Below are positions 54,626 to 64,000 of a DNA stretch of 64,000 nucleotides, in pieces (position 1 is the first letter of the stretch; each line of letters opens with the position of its first letter). The translations under genes and the position numbers were made by a program. The notes beneath the pieces are model-generated. The model saw nothing but the letters and a program-made list of their open reading frames with translations. It was not told where the DNA came from and made no database searches. Source of the DNA: Corythucha ciliata (Eukaryota; Arthropoda; Insecta; Hemiptera; Tingidae); the NCBI GenBank assembly GCA_038030265.1, contig CM075943.1, positions 26,598,001 through 26,662,000 of the forward strand, in the 5' to 3' direction.

Positions 54626-55530
54626 GCATATTATTACGCCTTCTCATCTTTATCCGCTTACGGACCTAAAAAAAAAAACTGGGAAGCAGCGTAGCATAGC
54701 GCTTTTGTGGACTAAATCGATTATTCAGCTACACTCTTTGCTAATCACCTGCAAGTATTCCATCATGGGTCGGATGGATTGAAAAACGTCGAAAGGAGCC
54801 AACTGCAAGCCAAAACTCGTTTTCACGTATACAAACATGAACATAGATCCTTAATATCCACATTTTTAGGCCCACATAGGGAGCCCGGGGCGATTTGGCC
54901 CCCTCGGCACTCGGCGCGGTCTCGGTACGCCGCTACTAATTCACGGACAGAAGTGAGAAAAGGCGCTACTTCGCGGCTACCAGTTGTCGCTAAAAGCGAA
55001 GAGGGACACATGAGTATGTTTGGGTGGACTGCGCGCCACTAGGGTGAAGCCTTTCTGTGGTGACTGGGAGGAGGGAGGAAAAGAGAGAGAAAGAAAACGG
55101 AGACGCTCGGAATAGTAAAAAGAAGGTAACCAGCTGATCAAGAGAAAAATAGAAAATGTAAGCTTCTTGGCAGCACGAAGGCGATATCGGTGAGTCAAAA
55201 AGCTATTCATTCTTCTTTGAGTATAAAATCTTTATCATGGAGCGAACCATGCAATTTAGCAATTACATTAAAATAGAGGTAACTGGGCCGGGGAACGATG
55301 CCTCGGAAGTTAACGAAATAAAGGAGATATTTGGTCTGAGTAACGATGCCTCAAAATATCTGTACGGAAATGGAAAAGGACACGATCACTACTGCATGCA
55401 TTTCAATCACCTGTAGCTACAACTACCAGTCTAAACATAAAACGCGGAGGACGTGGACACCTATAAGGGGATGATGAGGAGGGTGTCAATTAAAGACTAA
55501 AAATTCATCAATATCTTGTGGCGCTGCGTA
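54626..55530. other. No gene recognised
   Basis: Stretch between two repeat blocks inside the split LINE. Open frames at 54779-55042 and 54823-55011 overlap in opposite directions and are not supported. Confidence 0.4.
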
Positions 55531-56258
55531 CAGATTTGGAACTAGCCAAATCAACCCTTTATATGGAGCTAACCATAAATTAACCAGATTTGGAGCTAGC
55601 CAAATCAACCCTTTATATGGAGCTAACCATAAATTAACCAGATTTGGAACTAGCCAAATCAACCCTTTATATGGAGCTAACCATAAATTAACCAGTTTTG
55701 GAACTAGCCAAATCAACCCTTTATATGGAGCTAACCATAAATTAACTAGATTTGGAACTAGCCAAATCAACCCTTTATATGGAGCTAACCATAAATTAAC
55801 CAGATTTGGAACTAGCCAAATCAACCCTTTATATGGAGCTAACCATAAATTAACCAGATTTGGAGCTAGCCAAATCAACACTTTATATGGAACTAACCAT
55901 AAATTAACTAGATTTGGAACTAGCCAAATCAACACTTTATATGGAACTAACCATAAATTAACTAGATTTGGAACTAGCCAAATCAACACTTTATATGGAA
56001 CTAACCATAAATTAACCAGATTTGGAACTAGCCAAATCAACCCGTTATATGGAACTAACCATAAATTAGCCAGATTTGGAACGAGTCAAATTAACCCCTT
56101 ATATGGAACTAACCATAAATTAGCCAGATTTGGAACGAGTCAAATTAACACTTTATATGGAACTAACCATAAATTAACTAGATTTGGAACTAGCCAAATC
56201 AACACTTTATATGGAACTAACCATAAATTAGCCAGATTTGGAATGAGTCAAATTAACC
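55531..56258. repeat. 54-bp minisatellite, 13-14 copies
   Basis: The unit contains GATTTGGAACTAGCCAAATC, AACCCTTTATATGGAGCTAA and CCATAAATTAACCA. Copies are 85-100% alike; the last ones change to GAACGAGTCAAATTAA. Since 54 is divisible by three, the minus strand stays open for 184 codons (55486-56040) as an 18-residue repeat (LIWLVPNLVNLWLAPYKG). The first copies carry GGAGCT and later ones GGAACT, showing stepwise expansion. Confidence 0.92.
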
Positions 56259-56439
56259 ATCGCAGTTTGGATCGACCCAAACAAACTAATTTTGTCTATG
56301 TAGATTATTATTTATTAGAGTCTATTATTATTATTATTTAGAGTTAGAGTGTAGAGTTATTTAGGTTAGATTATTATTTATTCATCGCAGAGTTAGGAAC
56401 TCGCGACACCAGTTTCCTTTAAAGCTTCCGCGGATAAAG

Positions 56440-56990
56440 TACAGAAAAGGCGCTAATTCATGAATTGAGAAAAATGGCTCATTATCGGTTAAAACCAACG
56501 CTAAAATGGCGAAAAATCGCTAATCCGTGGCTAATTCACCGATAAAATTGAGAAGCGCTGAAGTGAGGAAAAACGCTAATTTGCGATTTAAATGGAAAAA
56601 TCGTCAAATTCGCCGCTTCTAAAGGTAGCTTTGTGCCAGAAAGTGAAAAAATCGCTAATCCACAGCCAAATTCAGAAAAAGCGTTACGTAGTTCGCGACG
56701 AAAATTTGGGAAACCACTACTTCGTGACTGAAATCGAAATGCGTACAAATCAATAGTTTTAGCGGCTAAAATGAGGAAAAACACGAATGCGTGGTTACAG
56801 TTGTGGGTTAAGTTGAGAAAATTTGCTAATTCACAGAAAATTGAGAAAATGGCAAGCCGAGGCTTCCGGAGGCAACTTTGCCGCCAATTAGCAAAAAACG
56901 CTAATTTACGGCAAAAATTGAGAAAAAACCCTAATTCGCGGCAAAAATTGAGAAAAATCGCAAATTCTGAGGCTCGTTGTGAATTGAATC
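56440..56990 (-). repeat. Degenerate minisatellite, family A (minus orientation)
   Basis: GCGCTAATTC, AATCGCTAATCCG, GCGGCAAAAATTGAGAAAAA and similar words repeat every 30-40 bp, complementary to those at 54150-54625. The two blocks flank the 54-bp array in inverted orientation. Confidence 0.75.
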
Positions 56991-56999
56991 CTTACTTCA

Positions 57000-57575
57000 A
57001 GCATTGGGGGGAGCATGTATGCTAGGAGGAACACATTACCATAAGAAAAATACATTTACCCTGACCTACTCGGCTTGTTTTCATTTTTTGCATTTGAACT
57101 TGATTGCTGAAGTCAGAGGGTTGCATACTTCAACTATCAGGACACCGTTCGAAAGTACACAGTAACTTTACCCGTCGATACAGCAGCTGATTGATAATGA
57201 TGTGAAATTTATAAGTTATTTTAAAAATCTACACTTTTTCACTTTTCACATGGTTGAAATAGCCACGCAAGCGACATTTTCTGGTGGTTTCAGGAATAGG
57301 ATTTTGTCTTCTTTCCGAATCCACTTTGTCTATAACACGACAAATACCGTAAAAACTAATGAAACTAGAAAAAAGTAGGAAAATGCTCATAGCTCGGAAC
57401 CAAAGCATTTTCGGTTATGCGTCTATACATGACGTTTTTGTGTGCCCAGGTACGCACTGTGCAAGTTTCTCACATACCTCCTGAATCACCTCATCCTGTA
57501 TATATGTACGTATATTGCGCCGATATTTTCCCAGTGCCCCGGGCCGGTCAAATCTGCCGCCCCTGCCATTAGGTC
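57000..57575. other. No gene recognised
   Basis: Linker between the minisatellite and the resumption of LINE coding sequence. The minus-strand open frames around 57415-57791 are antisense to the LINE and were not accepted. Confidence 0.4.
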
Positions 57576-57945
57576 CTGGAATACAATGGCGGCATGCAGG
57601 CAAGCAAGGCCATCTTTGAGGGAATGGGACAGAAGGGCAACAGCGTGTCTGTTGTCACTCCGAAGGGGCAATTTGCGAAGGGTGTAATGTGGATGTTTAC
57701 GGGCCACTATGCGGTCCGTAGGCATCTTTACAAGATGGGTCTTCTGCCAGATCCGATGTGTACAAGGAGTGTGAAGTAGAGGAGGAGCCAACGGCCCACT
57801 TCGTGGGGGACTACGACAGATTCGCGGCGGTTAGATTCCAAGTGTTTGGAATGGACAGGTTACCCGAACTTACAATGTCCAGAGCTAACGGGGTCAAGGT
57901 TTTGGAGTTTTTTAAGAGGGTTGGTAGGTTTGTGGACCCACATTA
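57576..57945 (+). pseudogene. I-like LINE: C-terminal part after the insertion (broken)
   Basis: The product resumes with CRQARPSLREWDRRATACLL, then in another frame FTGHYAVRRHLYKMGLLPDP, and after a frame change KECEVEEEPTAHFVGDYDRF and AAVRFQVFGMDRLPEL to a stop at 57944-57946. This is the usual C-terminal region of RNase H-containing LINEs, where a zinc-knuckle-like C-x2-C/H/C motif follows (here decayed). It matches the 54.1-kb part in order and orientation. Confidence 0.82.
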
Positions 57946-58104
57946 GGTCTCCCGAGTCTGACCCCAAAACTCTTGGGTACGGCGTATGAGCCGATTACAA
58001 CAAGGCTTTGGCGCCCTCGGACTCGGCATGGCCGGTTACGGGCCCACTGATTGATTGATGTCGGACACAAAATTCCTACATATGTTTTTGTGGAATATTT
58101 GTGC

Positions 58105-58171
58105 TGGGCAAAACTAGTCGGCAATAATTTTTTGCAATAAATTCAATGGGTCTACTCAAAGAAATTATTTA
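58105..58171 (+). repeat. 3' end of the LINE (right inverted repeat)
   Basis: ACTAGTCGGCAATAATTTTT, GCAATAAATTCAATGGGTCT and ACTCAAAGAAATTATTTAAT. The complement is found at 53226-53285. It includes an AATAAA at 58135-58140, suitable as the LINE's polyadenylation signal. Confidence 0.8.
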
Positions 58172-58179
58172 ATCCCCTA

Positions 58180-61100
58180 CGACCATCTCTCAGGATCCAC
58201 GCTTGCCCCACAGAATTTGTAATTGAGCGAGCCAAATCCGCAAAATTTTGTTTTTGAAACGCCCAACGCAAAATTTGGTTTTTAAGGAGCCAATCCTGTG
58301 AAATTGGCTTTATAGGACCCACGCATGTACATGTAGGGAAACCACGCAAACTTGCTTGCTTTATTGAAGAAGTCAGACTCGTGGTGCTGTTCGCGCATGA
58401 TAAGTGCCCATACGGACTACATCCGCGTGTAAAAAACACAAAAACATTTCAGTTTCCCCTCCCCCTTCGAATACTTGCGGAAATTGACGAAACCTTAAAT
58501 ATTGCACCACTTGTTTTAATGTTTTCGGAAGGGGCGACTACCTCATCTAATCCGTGTTCGGAGAAATAAAGTACAATAGAATCGTATGGGAGGAGGGAGA
58601 GTGTTTAATCATTCTCAGGCCTTCTTGTTGTATATTGTGGCCACATTGAGGGTATAGCGCGCCTTTCTTGAATGGAAACAAGGACTCTTGAAAGAGAATT
58701 TTTCTTTTCTGAATCAAAAAAGTTTATTGTTGTATGGTGAATGACAGAGCGAGGGTGATGAAGAAAGAAAACCTTCTACCCCCCTCCTACCATCGACCAC
58801 TTCTTCTTATTTCGAGAGATAGCATTGTGTGGAGGGCACGTGGCAGGTGTGCTTCCTCACCCGTGATTCCTACGTACATCTCGCTAGTAAACCACCCGTG
58901 ACTTTTTGACTGTCTTCAAGACATTCGGCACAAGTCAGCAAAAAGGTTAATTATAAATCACTTTTCCCCTCCTTCTTCGTCTTCTTCTTCTTCTTAATTA
59001 TTATTATTTTTTTAATGAATTCAATTAAAGATGGCGAGATCGGAGAAAAAACACAGTGCTTCGAAGGTGAAAAAGAGTCCTTCATTTACAAAGCCTCCAA
59101 TCCTTAACTTTCCCAAAGTCGGGCGCCATTTTGTTAATGGACAGCCCCCTCAAAGATTTGATTTCTACGTTTTCTTTTAAAATACGGTCGAGGGGGGGGG
59201 GTAGGCGTAAAACTCGTTCAAAACACGGCGAAACTCCTAAAGGGGAGTTTTCCTAGGGGAGGAAGAAGAAGAGAAATACGAAGAAGGTGGTTGTACTTTT
59301 GGTTTTGGTCGGGTGAAGAAGCACCTAGGCAGAACGCCACGCTTCCCGCACACTCCTTATTCTCGTTATTATATTATTATAGTGAGTCCTCTCCTTAGAG
59401 CACCTGCCCAGGCAGGGAGAATTGTATTCAACAGTATCTCACTATAACGGAGTTTTCCAGAAAAAAAATTAATAGCCGAGAAATGAAAATTTAAAAAAAA
59501 TCGGGGTTTATTCCGTATTTTTAATGTTTTTTATAATCAAACAAATAGACTACAGAAATAGAAATCCCTCTTTCCCAAAAGCTCAAAAAACTTACACGAA
59601 CCCCTCGCTCCCGCCCCATCAAACAGGAATAAACAAGGTACAGTGCTTCATGCACGCCCCTATACCGATGATTATACCCTCCTTTGATTGCCCTTCCTCC
59701 ACAAAAACACCGATCGTGTATTTTAAGATGAGTATTCGCTTTCCCAAACCCAACACGTACTAAACCCTTTTTTCCCCCGTTTAAACCCGTGTCCCATTAC
59801 ACACTCGAATAGACCTCAGGGGGGCGGCAAAGGACTAGGTATATATGGCGCCTGTGGTTTAGCAGGTGCCTCTCTTTTCCAGCTACTGTCGGCAACCCGT
59901 CCAAATATCGTCGGTTAAGACGGTGTTTTTGTACTTTGAATCATTAAAACCGAGCGAGATTCGTCTGCGTCGCGGTAACTTTTTAATCTCAGTTGGGATT
60001 GTGCTGGTGGGGGGGGGGGGGGTTTGCGGAGGATCTGAATCGTCTTCTTCCTCTCAACAACATAAACTTCCACAGGAGGAATGGATAAAAAGGAGAGATT
60101 ATGTGCCGAGAGAATGCTAATTAGATTTCGGCGAGAGTCTGTAGAAGTCGTGCCTCGTAATCGCACGTTTGCCATCATGGAAAAAAAGCGGCTCTCGAGA
60201 CGAAAAGGATTTTGAAATTTGATAAGAAGCGTTTGTCCCGTTCATATGTCTTTTTCAATTTGTTCGCCTCCGATCAAGCAGAAGGACGACAGAATTGGAA
60301 TGTTTCCCTTTTTACAGTTGAAAGAACACAAATTTTGAGTAAAAAAACAATTTCGACAATATTGTTGTTACTTTCACGAGAGAGAGAAAAAATGAACACT
60401 TTCTTTTATTAAGTTGCGCTCTGAATATACCATCAATGCAGAGGTTTCAGAAAGCCTTTCTTCCCCCTCCCCCTTCACTAACATAAAACTTACTATTGAT
60501 GTTCACCACAGCGTGAACGCTTCTTTTTTTACAACGAAATCTCCCCCCCCCCTCGCACTATAATAGACGATTTATTGTTAATTAGCGTCGTATTAATTAA
60601 AGGAATGGAGAGTATTTTCGCAATTAGGGCCGGTAAGGTGCGGAACGAGAGCGTGTTGGAGAAAAGTTTTTAAATGTTTAAGCCCCGTTGTTTCACCCCC
60701 TAGTCGTGTTCAAACTTCTCTCAAAAACTTACCCATGGTCCCCACCCTCCCAACATGTCGACCCTGTTTGAAAGTTTTACTCAATTCCAACCCCCTTGAC
60801 ACCAAAATCTCTTTGCAGTTTTGCTTAATCGAGGAAAAAACACTTCTTCTGGGAAATACTTGCCTCCGGTATATGTACAGTCGGATTTGTTTCCGAGGCT
60901 TAAAATGAGTTAAAATATATTCCCCCCTCACTCGGAATTAAATTGTAGACAGAAATTGGCCAGTTTTATTACCTAATATTCATAAACCGAGGCTACCCAA
61001 TCCTATAAAAGTCCGGTTCTAGGTCAATCTTACAGGGTTTTATTAGATCCGAAAAACTCAGATTTTGGGAAAATATTTGTTTTCTGCGGAGGTAAGTCGC

Positions 61101-61190
61101 GGATCATAATACACGTACAAACCTGTTGTGAGATCGTACCGCCCGGATCAGCCCAAAGCTGGTGATTTCCTACCCCGAGTTAGGCAGATT
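58180..61190. other. Mostly unannotatable intergenic sequence
   Basis: A short family B-like patch (CCGCAAAATTTTGTTTTTG) lies at 58228-58340. CTT repeats lie at 58976-58996, and homopolymer runs of G or C at 59192-59201, 60009-60022 and 60542-60552. No open frame has recognised domains. A long CT-rich area lies at 58745-58810. Confidence 0.45.
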
Positions 61191-61194
61191 AGGA

Positions 61195-61555
61195 ATGGGA
61201 GGCACAATGGAAATTGCGGGGGGGGGGATACCAAAAAATAATAACAAGTGCATAAGATCCCTCTTGGAATGAACGAGTCGACGGATAGAATCAGCGGTAA
61301 AATTCAGTTTCACACGATAGTAACGACTAAGGATTTCTAGGTGGTCGGGTTGAGTTTCTGTGAGGCTTTATAGACCTCTTGACCCCCAGAAATGATTATC
61401 TGCAGTTTAGGAAGTTAAAGACAGGGCTGCTCACAAAGGGGGGCGGGGGAGCAATGGCACTATGGCGATGGCGCAATGGATATTGTGGCGGGGGGGGGAT
61501 ACAAAAAAATAACAAAGTGCATAAGATCCCTCTCGGTATGAACGAGTCGACATCA
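61195..61555 (+). repeat. About 260-bp spaced duplication
   Basis: GGCACAATGGAAATTGCGGG, CATAAGATCCCTC and GAACGAGTCGAC at 61200-61275 recur as GGCGCAATGGATATTGTGGC, CATAAGATCCCTC and GAACGAGTCGAC at 61468-61552. Confidence 0.7.
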
Positions 61556-61559
61556 GTGG

Positions 61560-62600
61560 ATTTCACCCGGTTCAACCCTAAAGAAATCAATTTCATAGGT
61601 TTGACCCTCAAAATTCAATTTTTTTGAATTATTGCTTACAGAAACCCAATTTCATGGGGTTTCAAAATTCCAATTTCACAGAATTATCACCCAATTGTGC
61701 GGGGTTGAGTATGGACCCATTCTAAAATCCAATTTTACGGGGTTGACTCATCCAAGAAATCCAATACCGCTAGTTAGGCACTTTCTATGTCCAAATTTCA
61801 CGGATTTGACGCACACAGAACCCAATTTCGAGGTTTTGACTGATTCTATTACCAATTTGGAGTCTTAAAAACCATTCTGCCGATTTGGCTTTTTCTAAAA
61901 GCAAAATTTTACGGATTTGCCACGTCAGAAACAAATTTTGTGGTGTTGGCATTTGAAAAAAGCAAATTTCACGAGGCTTCACACCTTTTTTATTCCACGG
62001 GTGAAATAGCCAGCTTATAGGCTTATTTTAAACAGCAATTTCGCGGAGTCGGCTGATTCAATTCAGCATTTTCGCGGTGATGGCTCACCTCAAAAAATCA
62101 ATTTAACGGTTTTCACTGCTACAAAAAAATACCTAATTTGGCACTTTTGACCCATTCAAAAAGCAAAATTCTGCTGAGTTGACTCGTTCAAAATCAATTT
62201 CAGGGGATTCGGCTCACCCCAAAAAACATTTTCGTTTAGTTTGAGCCACTAAAAAATCCATCCGGCCTCATTAAAAATGGAATTTCGCGGCTCAATTGCG
62301 GTCGGCTCGTAAAATTCGCCGGTTTGGTACCCCCAACAACCGATTTCACGGGAGTTTGTTCTTCAAAAACCTTGACTTCTTGCGGCTCGGTCCTTGAAAA
62401 CTCCTATTTTACGACCTCAAAATCCGCAACTTCACGGGTATGGGTCCTTATAAGCAACCAATTACACAAGCATTGGCTCCCTGGAAAAAGTAAAAAATAC
62501 GGGTTCAAATCAAATTTTATCGGGTTGGGTCTTTAAAAAATCCATTTCACGGGTTTGGCTCGATCAAAAATCAAATTTCGTAGGTTTGGCTACTTCAAAA
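61560..62600 (+). repeat. Degenerate minisatellite, family B
   Basis: Variants of CCAATTTCA(C/T)GGGTTTGAC or AATTTCGCGG with AAAAA blocks, spaced 35-45 bp, continue past the MITE at 62604 to about 63250. Confidence 0.78.
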
Positions 62601-62603
62601 TCC

Positions 62604-62895
62604 AGGGTCTTATTCAGTAAGACTTGCACCGGTAATAGGTCTGTTCCAGCAAGGTGTTTGGAACATGGTCGGAGCAGAGTTGCCATGAGACCAGACAATA
62701 AAATTTAAGTTGATTACATTTTATTGGCTGGTCCCATTTAGCAATAACTTGGCTCCGAATATATTCGAAGCACCTTGCTCGGACAGGCCCTTGAAACAGG
62801 CCTACTAACCTCCCCCCTTCCCACATTATAAAACATATGTTCATGGTGAGGATGGGTGGTTAGCGTCAACGCTAAATTTTACTGAATAACCCCCT
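62604..62895. mobile_element. Nested MITEs inside family B minisatellite
   Basis: The outer pair GGGTCTTATTCAGTAA / TTACTGAATAACCCCC bounds about 290 bp. Inside, 62638-62790 has GGTCTGTTCCAGCAAGGTGT against CACCTTGCTCGGACAGGCCC. A relative of the inner element lies near 24079-24155 (GGTCTGTTCCATTAAGGTGT, ATACCTTGCTGGAA). Confidence 0.68.
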
Positions 62896-63135
62896 ACTTC
62901 CGCGGGGTTTTAAAACCAACTTCGTGGACCCGGCTCCCTCCAACAAAATTCTCCGACATCTGGCCCTTTCAAAAAACCAATTTCTCTGGATTTACTTTCA
63001 AAATATTACAATTTTGGTGGGATGGGCTTGCGTAAATACGAAATTTCACTGGTTTGGCTCTCCGCCACTTTGGCGGATATTGTATATATTTAAAAAAAAA
63101 CTTCATTATATTAATATTATTATATGTATTATTAA

Positions 63136-63193
63136 AATGGTGAAGTTTTGTTATAATGTTGTTGATAATATTAATAACGAAACTTCACCATTC
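63136..63193. mobile_element. 58-bp hairpin, AATGGTGAAGTTT ends
   Basis: AATGGTGAAGTTTTGTTAT at the left and ATAACGAAACTTCACCATT at the right are complements with one mismatch. It interrupts family B minisatellite. Confidence 0.65.
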
Positions 63194-63254
63194 AGGTTTC
63201 CTATTCATTCACCCATTTCTTGGTTTTGGGTCCTTAAAAATCAATTTCCCTGAA

Positions 63255-64000
63255 TTAGCTCTGTCGAAATTTTTGTTGTTGCGGAAACACCCCTCGTGTT
63301 CTTTAAAATGTTAAATTGGGCTATAGTCAATTAAGCACACATCTTGCATGGAAATTGGAAATTCACGGTTCCACCCAATAGTCCAGTTGTGGGAGGGAGG
63401 AGCTGAACATCACGTGATGGCACGTCATTTTAACGAGGATAGTCGCAGTCCGTTGTATAATAATACTCATTTGAATGGCTAAATTGCAAGTTTCAAATAC
63501 GTGCATTCAGTTCCTCTGTCGAACCAAATCAATTCGGTTTTAGCCTTCGCCTTATGGGCGTATAAACACTAAATTGCAGGATTTTTACGTGTTTTATGTC
63601 ACAGAACGAAGCCCCATAGCCTCACAGAACTCTCATGAAGAAGTCTCAAGGAAGATCTTCGATTTTTAGTGTTATGTACTATGCTTACTTCACCGGCTGC
63701 TCCTTGAAGAATCCGTGGGACGAGTTTCGAAATGAGCTGGGCGGACCATTGCGTCCGTCCACGATTAAACACACGTTCAAACATAGCACTTTTAGCAGTC
63801 TTAACGTCAAGGGCAAAAGGGCAATTGCATGCACCGCCCAATGAAAGGGTGATCGCGTCCGTTCGTGACAATATTTATTTTCAGCTTTCTAAAACCGCTA
63901 AGAATGCACACACTCTAAAGGTCAATAAGAAGTTCGCGCGCACAATAAAATGCTCTAACAGTTCATTAATAATCATATGGGGGTGGTGGTGGGGGTGAAA
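63255..64000. other. No gene assigned; GC-richer patch 63600-63880
   Basis: 63600-63880 is less AT-rich and open on both strands (plus: frames from 63635 and 63732; minus: 63599-63871), with CAG acceptor-like sites at 63881-63884. Neither reading shows a domain I recognise. It may be an exon or a decayed element. Confidence 0.3.

Noticed and set aside
55486..56040. 184-codon minus-strand open frame
   Set aside because: It is made entirely of the 54-bp minisatellite; frame openness follows from a unit length divisible by three. No start context or domain.
57415..57791. Minus-strand frames over the LINE C-terminal region
   Set aside because: They are antisense to recognisable LINE coding sequence.
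63599..63871. 90-codon minus-strand frame with coding-like composition
   Set aside because: No domain recognised and the plus strand is open too; left as unassigned.

Overview
This window is eukaryotic and metazoan. Genes are split by short GT-AG introns (many of about 50-70 bp) with AATAAA polyadenylation signals, and most of the DNA is repeats and transposon remains. The transposon set (FLYWCH/MULE transposases, a Crypton, Jockey- and I-like LINEs, tRNA-derived SINEs, hundreds-of-bp hairpin MITEs) fits an invertebrate, most likely an arthropod; the species cannot be fixed from sequence alone. No bacterial operon, CRISPR array or authentic rRNA gene is seen.

Three gene models are well supported. 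(1) 17416-23976 (+): twelve exons whose splice phases all join into one 499-aa open frame, encoding an N-terminal FLYWCH zinc finger and a complete MULE-type DDE transposase domain (Asp205, Asp268, Glu396). Its introns are packed with hairpin MITEs, yet the coding frame is intact, so it looks like a domesticated or recently active transposase gene. (2) 26135-29416 (+): the 3' half of RAD54B, a SNF2-family recombination ATPase; its 5' half is missing behind a 500-N gap. (3) 29525-30830 (-): a complete six-exon ASRGL1-type isoaspartyl peptidase/L-asparaginase of 324 aa. RAD54B and ASRGL1 converge tail to tail with only 108 bp between stop codons. A MADF-domain exon (10541-10879, -) is probably part of a fourth gene.

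Repeat layout: 0.3-3.3 kb has an LTR-like stretch and tRNA-Thr-derived SINEs, one copy arranged as an inverted pair. 6.4-12.4 kb is dense in hairpin MITEs, including a 1.5-kb fold-back. 12.5-15.2 kb is a Jockey-like LINE cut off by a 0.95-kb fold-back element with a TA duplication; a sibling lies at 32.75-33.74 kb. 24.5-25.6 kb is nested MITEs running into the assembly gap. 37.7-38.5 and 46.3-47.4 kb are two copies of a dispersed repeat with internal 295-bp duplications. 42.73-43.79 kb is a self-contained MULE element with terminal inverted repeats, a 9-bp target duplication and a decayed transposase. 44.97-46.17 kb is a Crypton tyrosine-recombinase pseudogene. 53.2-58.2 kb is an I-like LINE split by about 3.4 kb of minisatellite, including 13-14 copies of a 54-bp unit. 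Two degenerate AT-rich minisatellite families occupy much of 35, 39-41, 50-57 and 61-63 kb.

The most interesting items are the intact multi-exon FLYWCH-MULE gene, the compact MULE element with its 9-bp duplication, the hairpin MITEs inserted back to back at shared TTA junctions, and the inverted arrangement of the minisatellite blocks.
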